From CAZMGV01 sp964621525 [NCBI: uncultured bacterium] (GTDB taxonomy: Bacteria > JAGRBM01): a stretch of DNA of 43,852 bases. The DNA lies in assembly GCA_964621525.1 (NCBI GenBank), contig CAZUMS010000031.1, positions 1 through 43,852 of the forward strand. The letters run 5' to 3'. Below, piece by piece: positions 40,841 to 43,852 of this stretch. A program made the position numbers and the translations under genes. Position 1 is the first letter of the stretch, and every line of letters starts with the position of its first letter. The notes under the pieces are model-generated. The model searched no databases and was not told the origin of the DNA. It was given only the letters and a program-made list of their open reading frames with translations.

Positions 40841-43003
40841 TTGCGCTACAAGTCCGACAGGCCATTCCAGCTCGTGAGTCCGTTCCGGCCCTCCGGCGAC
40901 CAGCCGCAGGCGATCGAGCAGCTCACGGCGGGTCTCCGTACGGGGACGCAGCATCAGGTGCTGCTCGGCGTCACCGGCTCCGGCAAGACCTTCACGGTCG
41001 CGAACGTCGTGGAGAAGATCGACCGGCCGACGCTCGTGCTGGCGCACAACAAGACGCTGGCGGCCCAGCTCTACTCCGAGTTCAAGGAACTCTTCCCGAA
41101 CAACTCCGTCGAGTATTTCATCTCCTACTACGACTACTACCAGCCGGAGGCCTACATCCCCGGGTCGGACACCTATATCGAGAAGGACAGCGCCCGGAAC
41201 GAGGAGATCGACAAGATGCGCCACTCGGCCACCCGGGCCCTGCTGGAGCGCAAGGATGTTCTCATCGTCGCGTCGGTTTCGTGCATCTACGGCATCGGTT
41301 CGCCGGAGGCCTACGCCGACATGCTCTGTGTCGTGGACGTGGGCGAGCAGATCGAGCGCGACCAGCTCCTTCGCAAGCTGGTCGAGATCCTGTACCAGCG
41401 GAGCGATGTCGACTTCACCCGCGGAACCTTCCGGGTCCGGGGCGACGTGGTGGAGGTGTTCCCCGCCTGGGAAATGGACCGGGCGGTCCGGATCGAGTTC
41501 TTCGGCGACGAGATCAGCTCGATCCGCGAGGTGGACGCCCTGACCGGGGAAACCATCAACCGGCTCGACACCATCGCCATCTATCCGGCCTCTCACTATG
41601 TCGTGGCGCCGAACATGAAATTCCGGGCCCTGGAGTCGATCAAGGCGGAGCTTCGCGACCGGCTGGAAGAACTCCGCGGACAGGGAAAGATGCTGGAAGC
41701 CGAGCGGCTGGACCAGCGGACGACGTTCGATCTCGAGATGCTCCAGGAGATCGGTACCTGCCCCGGTATCGAGAACTATTCCCGCCACCTGTCGGGCCGG
41801 AAAGCCGGTGATCCGCCCGCGACCCTGCTCGACTATTTCCCGCAGGACTTCCTGCTGGTGGTGGACGAAAGCCACCAGACGATTCCGCAGGTGGGGGCCA
41901 TGTACCGGGGCGACCGGTCGAGGAAGAGCACGCTGGTGGAATACGGCTTCCGGCTTCCTTCGGCGCTGGACAACCGGCCGCTCAACTTCGAGGAGTTCGA
42001 GCGGCGCGTGCATCAGGCGATCTACGTGTCGGCGACTCCGGCGGAATACGAGCTCCAGAAGGCCGGCGGAGTCGTGGTCGAACAGATCGTCCGGCCCACG
42101 GGGCTCATCGATCCCGTCGTCGAGATCCGCCCGGCGACGAATCAGGTGGAAGATCTCCTCGGCGAGGTCCGGAAGGTGGTCGCCAGGGGCTTCCGGGTGT
42201 TCATCACCACCCTGACCAAGCGGATGGCGGAAAACCTGTCGGAGTATTACGCCGAGGCCGGACTCAAGGTGAAGTACCTCCACTCGGACATCGACTCGCT
42301 GGAGCGGGTGCAGATCCTGAGGGAACTCCGCCTCGGCGTCTTCGACATTCTCGTCGGTATCAACCTCCTGCGCGAAGGGCTCGACGTGCCGGAAGTGGCA
42401 CTCGTCGCCATCCTGGACGGCGACAAGGAGGGGTTCCTGCGGGGCCGGACGGCACTGATCCAGACGTTCGGACGTGCCGCCCGGAATTCCGAAGGCCGGG
42501 TCGTGATCTACGCCGACACCGTGACCAGATCGATGGAAGAGGCCATCGGGGAAACGAACCGCCGCCGGGCGATCCAGGTCGCCTACAACGAACAGCACGG
42601 CATCACGCCGACGACGGTCGTGAAGGCGGTCCGGGACGGCCTCTCGGCAGCCGACGGAGGCGCCGCCTACGAAACGAGGATGCAGAAGGAACTCCTCGCG
42701 GCCGAGGACCCGGCGGATTACGTGGCCGTTTCAAAGCTGCCGCAGCTCACGGCGAAGCTCGAAAAGCAGATGCGCGAGGCCGCCAAAGACCTCGATTTCG
42801 AGAAGGCGGCCGCGATCCGCGACCGGCTCAAATACCTGAACGAGGTGGCGCTCGGACTGAAAGACGACGAGCTGATTAACGTCTCCGCCGCGCCCGCCAG
42901 ATCCCCGGCCCGCCAGCCCAAACGGGCGAAGTCATATCCGTCTCCGGCTTCCAAGGCCGTGAAGAAACGGCTCGCCGCCCGGCGGCGGCCTCCGGCGCGC
43001 TGA
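40841..43003 (+). CDS. uvrB: UvrABC excision repair helicase subunit B
   Basis: The 720-residue protein has the Walker A GVTGSGKT (43-50), the beta-hairpin [31 protein letters not shown], the SF2 motifs [17 protein letters not shown] and QTFGRAARN, and a C-terminal UVR domain ([20 protein letters not shown]). It starts TTG. After the UVR domain a ~50-residue basic tail ([20 protein letters not shown]) extends beyond normal. It loads on damaged DNA with UvrA. A DUF429 gene follows with zero gap. Confidence 0.97.
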   Translation: MRYKSDRPFQLVSPFRPSGDQPQAIEQLTAGLRTGTQHQVLLGVTGSGKTFTVANVVEKIDRPTLVLAHNKTLAAQLYSEFKELFPNNSVEYFISYYDYYQPEAYIPGSDTYIEKDSARNEEIDKMRHSATRALLERKDVLIVASVSCIYGIGSPEAYADMLCVVDVGEQIERDQLLRKLVEILYQRSDVDFTRGTFRVRGDVVEVFPAWEMDRAVRIEFFGDEISSIREVDALTGETINRLDTIAIYPASHYVVAPNMKFRALESIKAELRDRLEELRGQGKMLEAERLDQRTTFDLEMLQEIGTCPGIENYSRHLSGRKAGDPPATLLDYFPQDFLLVVDESHQTIPQVGAMYRGDRSRKSTLVEYGFRLPSALDNRPLNFEEFERRVHQAIYVSATPAEYELQKAGGVVVEQIVRPTGLIDPVVEIRPATNQVEDLLGEVRKVVARGFRVFITTLTKRMAENLSEYYAEAGLKVKYLHSDIDSLERVQILRELRLGVFDILVGINLLREGLDVPEVALVAILDGDKEGFLRGRTALIQTFGRAARNSEGRVVIYADTVTRSMEEAIGETNRRRAIQVAYNEQHGITPTTVVKAVRDGLSAADGGAAYETRMQKELLAAEDPADYVAVSKLPQLTAKLEKQMREAAKDLDFEKAAAIRDRLKYLNEVALGLKDDELINVSAAPARSPARQPKRAKSYPSPASKAVKKRLAARRRPPAR

Positions 43004-43780
43004 GTGCGGTTCCTCGGTATCGATCTGGCCTGGAAGGACGGCAATCCGTCGGGCCTTGTACTGCTCGGCGGGCAGAAGTTTCCGCTCAACATGCGGGAAA
43101 CGCCGCAGACTCTGGACTCGCACGGAGAAGTGCTGGACTGGATCCGCCGGCAGGTGACGCACCACCGGGCGGCGGCAGGTATCGATGCACCGTTGCTCGG
43201 CCTCTCCGATCCACCGGTGCGCCGGGGCTGTGACAACGAAATTTCCCGGGCGTTCGGCCGGTTCCATGCCTCGACCCACAGCCCCTCGGTGGCACCGGAC
43301 CTGTTCCGGTTCGCACAAAATCTGAAACGCGATTACGGGACGGCCTGTTTCGCACCGGACTGGCGGCCGCTGTCTGCGCGGCCCGCTCTCCGGGAAGTGT
43401 ATCCCCACGCCCTTCAGGTGCTCCTGTTCGGCCTTGAGAAAAAACCGGGGGCGAGGATCCTCAAGTACAAACAGAAGCATTTCCGGGGGAAACGGGACTG
43501 GGCGGAACGCGGGCTCGTGCCGTTCATCGCCGAAGTCCGCCGTGCCGTGGAGGGCCGGTGGGTCGTCCCTTCGGGAAAGCACTGGGAAGCCCTCGTGGCG
43601 ATGGTTCCGGACCCGGACCTGGGTGCGGCGGTGCTCAAGGGAATAGAGGACCGTTGGGATGCGCTACTCTGCGCGCTGGCGGTGGCGCTGGAATTCTATG
43701 CGGAAGGTTCGATGCGGCCCTATCCGGAGGCGGGCGGCTGGCGCCGGGGGTACGTGCTCGCGCCCCGGCTCAGGTCTTGA
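43004..43780 (+). CDS. DUF429 protein, predicted RNase H-fold nuclease
   Basis: The 258-residue protein begins RFLGIDLAWKDGNPSGLVLL, then AAAGIDAPLLGLS and REVYPHALQVLLFG, near the end DRWDALLCALAVALEF. The D-x-A and D-A-P acidic positions match DUF429, a predicted RNase H-like nuclease superfamily of unknown role. Its GTG start directly abuts the uvrB stop (TGAGTG), so the two are co-translated, hinting at a nucleic-acid repair link. Confidence 0.8.
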   Translation: MRFLGIDLAWKDGNPSGLVLLGGQKFPLNMRETPQTLDSHGEVLDWIRRQVTHHRAAAGIDAPLLGLSDPPVRRGCDNEISRAFGRFHASTHSPSVAPDLFRFAQNLKRDYGTACFAPDWRPLSARPALREVYPHALQVLLFGLEKKPGARILKYKQKHFRGKRDWAERGLVPFIAEVRRAVEGRWVVPSGKHWEALVAMVPDPDLGAAVLKGIEDRWDALLCALAVALEFYAEGSMRPYPEAGGWRRGYVLAPRLRS

Positions 43781-43852
43781 GGAACGCCGCGATCGTGACC
43801 GCGATGACGGTGACGAACAGGATCCAGCGCAGGGTCTCCATCTTCGCCCGGA
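43770..43852 (-). CDS. Possible C-terminal membrane anchor or small protein (partial)
   Basis: A minus-strand frame entering from the right edge ends ETLRWILFVTVIAVTIAAFL then KT and TGA. It is one hydrophobic helix with a Lys end. It overlaps the DUF429 stop region. It could be a 23-residue membrane peptide or the tail of a longer protein; the window ends too soon to tell. Confidence 0.3.
   Translation of the reverse strand, partial: RAKMETLRWILFVTVIAVTIAAFLKT

Noticed and set aside
40493-42598. A ~700-codon minus-strand open frame
   Set aside because: It is fully antisense to fmdB-like and uvrB genes, with no start signal or family motif.
1-43852. CRISPR array or insertion sequence
   Set aside because: No regularly spaced repeats, cas genes, or transposase genes with terminal inverted repeats were seen; the repeats found are pairs linked to RHS modules or single regulatory palindromes.

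Overview
This is a high-GC bacterial chromosome segment of Gram-negative type: it has lipobox proteins, a monofunctional peptidoglycan glycosyltransferase, a sigma-54 promoter and RHS polymorphic toxins. The mix of SCP2-thiolase/DUF35/acyl-CoA dehydrogenase genes, luciferase-like oxidoreductase, rubrerythrin with OxyR, and hybrid histidine kinase fits an aerobic or microaerobic deltaproteobacterial-type lineage (Myxococcota, Binatota or Desulfobacterota-like). That placement is inference; no rRNA gene is present.

Region 1 (1-7576) is accessory DNA. It starts with the last 50 codons of an RHS toxin with a TNT-like tip and its likely immunity gene. Three displaced (orphan) RHS tips follow, each with its own candidate immunity gene: an HNH-type nuclease with a DUF4265-like protein, a GIY-YIG-like tip with an RraB-family protein, and a PD-(D/E)XK-like tip with an unrecognised protein. 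After them come a ParD-like/zeta toxin-antitoxin pair and a 46-bp tRNA-Pro(CGG) 3' fragment. The fragment reads as the attR end of an integrated island whose other end lies left of the window.

Region 2 (7643-22118) is one catabolic locus built around an AT-rich divergent promoter at about 17330-17579. The minus-strand operon runs acyl-CoA ligase, alpha/beta hydrolase, enoyl-CoA hydratase, a short acyl-CoA dehydrogenase-like protein, acyl-CoA dehydrogenase, zinc alcohol dehydrogenase, aldehyde dehydrogenase, luciferase-like oxidoreductase and MarR regulator. Most of these genes overlap. The plus-strand operon runs thiolase-like protein without the usual cysteine, DUF35 protein, acyl-CoA dehydrogenase, SDR and MaoC-like hydratase. 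A perfect palindrome in the minus-strand promoter suits the MarR protein. The gene set describes alcohol to aldehyde to acid to CoA thioester, then beta-oxidation ending in a thiolase or retro-aldol step of the Ltp2-DUF35 kind. The substrate is unknown.

Region 3 (22189-32444) is mixed: a DUF2938 membrane protein divergent from a LysR regulator, an SDR, an NmrA-like protein, a HicA-like small protein, a secreted S8 protease lipoprotein followed by a free-standing propeptide-like protein, a methyltransferase convergent with MtgA, and a FATP-type acyl-CoA synthetase with a double-hairpin terminator.

Region 4 (32609-43852) holds a small cysteine-rich protein with a Fur-like site, a hybrid histidine kinase, RmlB, a sigma-54-driven pentapeptide-repeat lipoprotein with paired upstream palindromes, an unknown lipoprotein, a rubrerythrin and rubredoxin encoded as two genes divergent from an OxyR with both redox cysteines, an FmdB zinc ribbon, UvrB, and a DUF429 protein directly coupled to uvrB.
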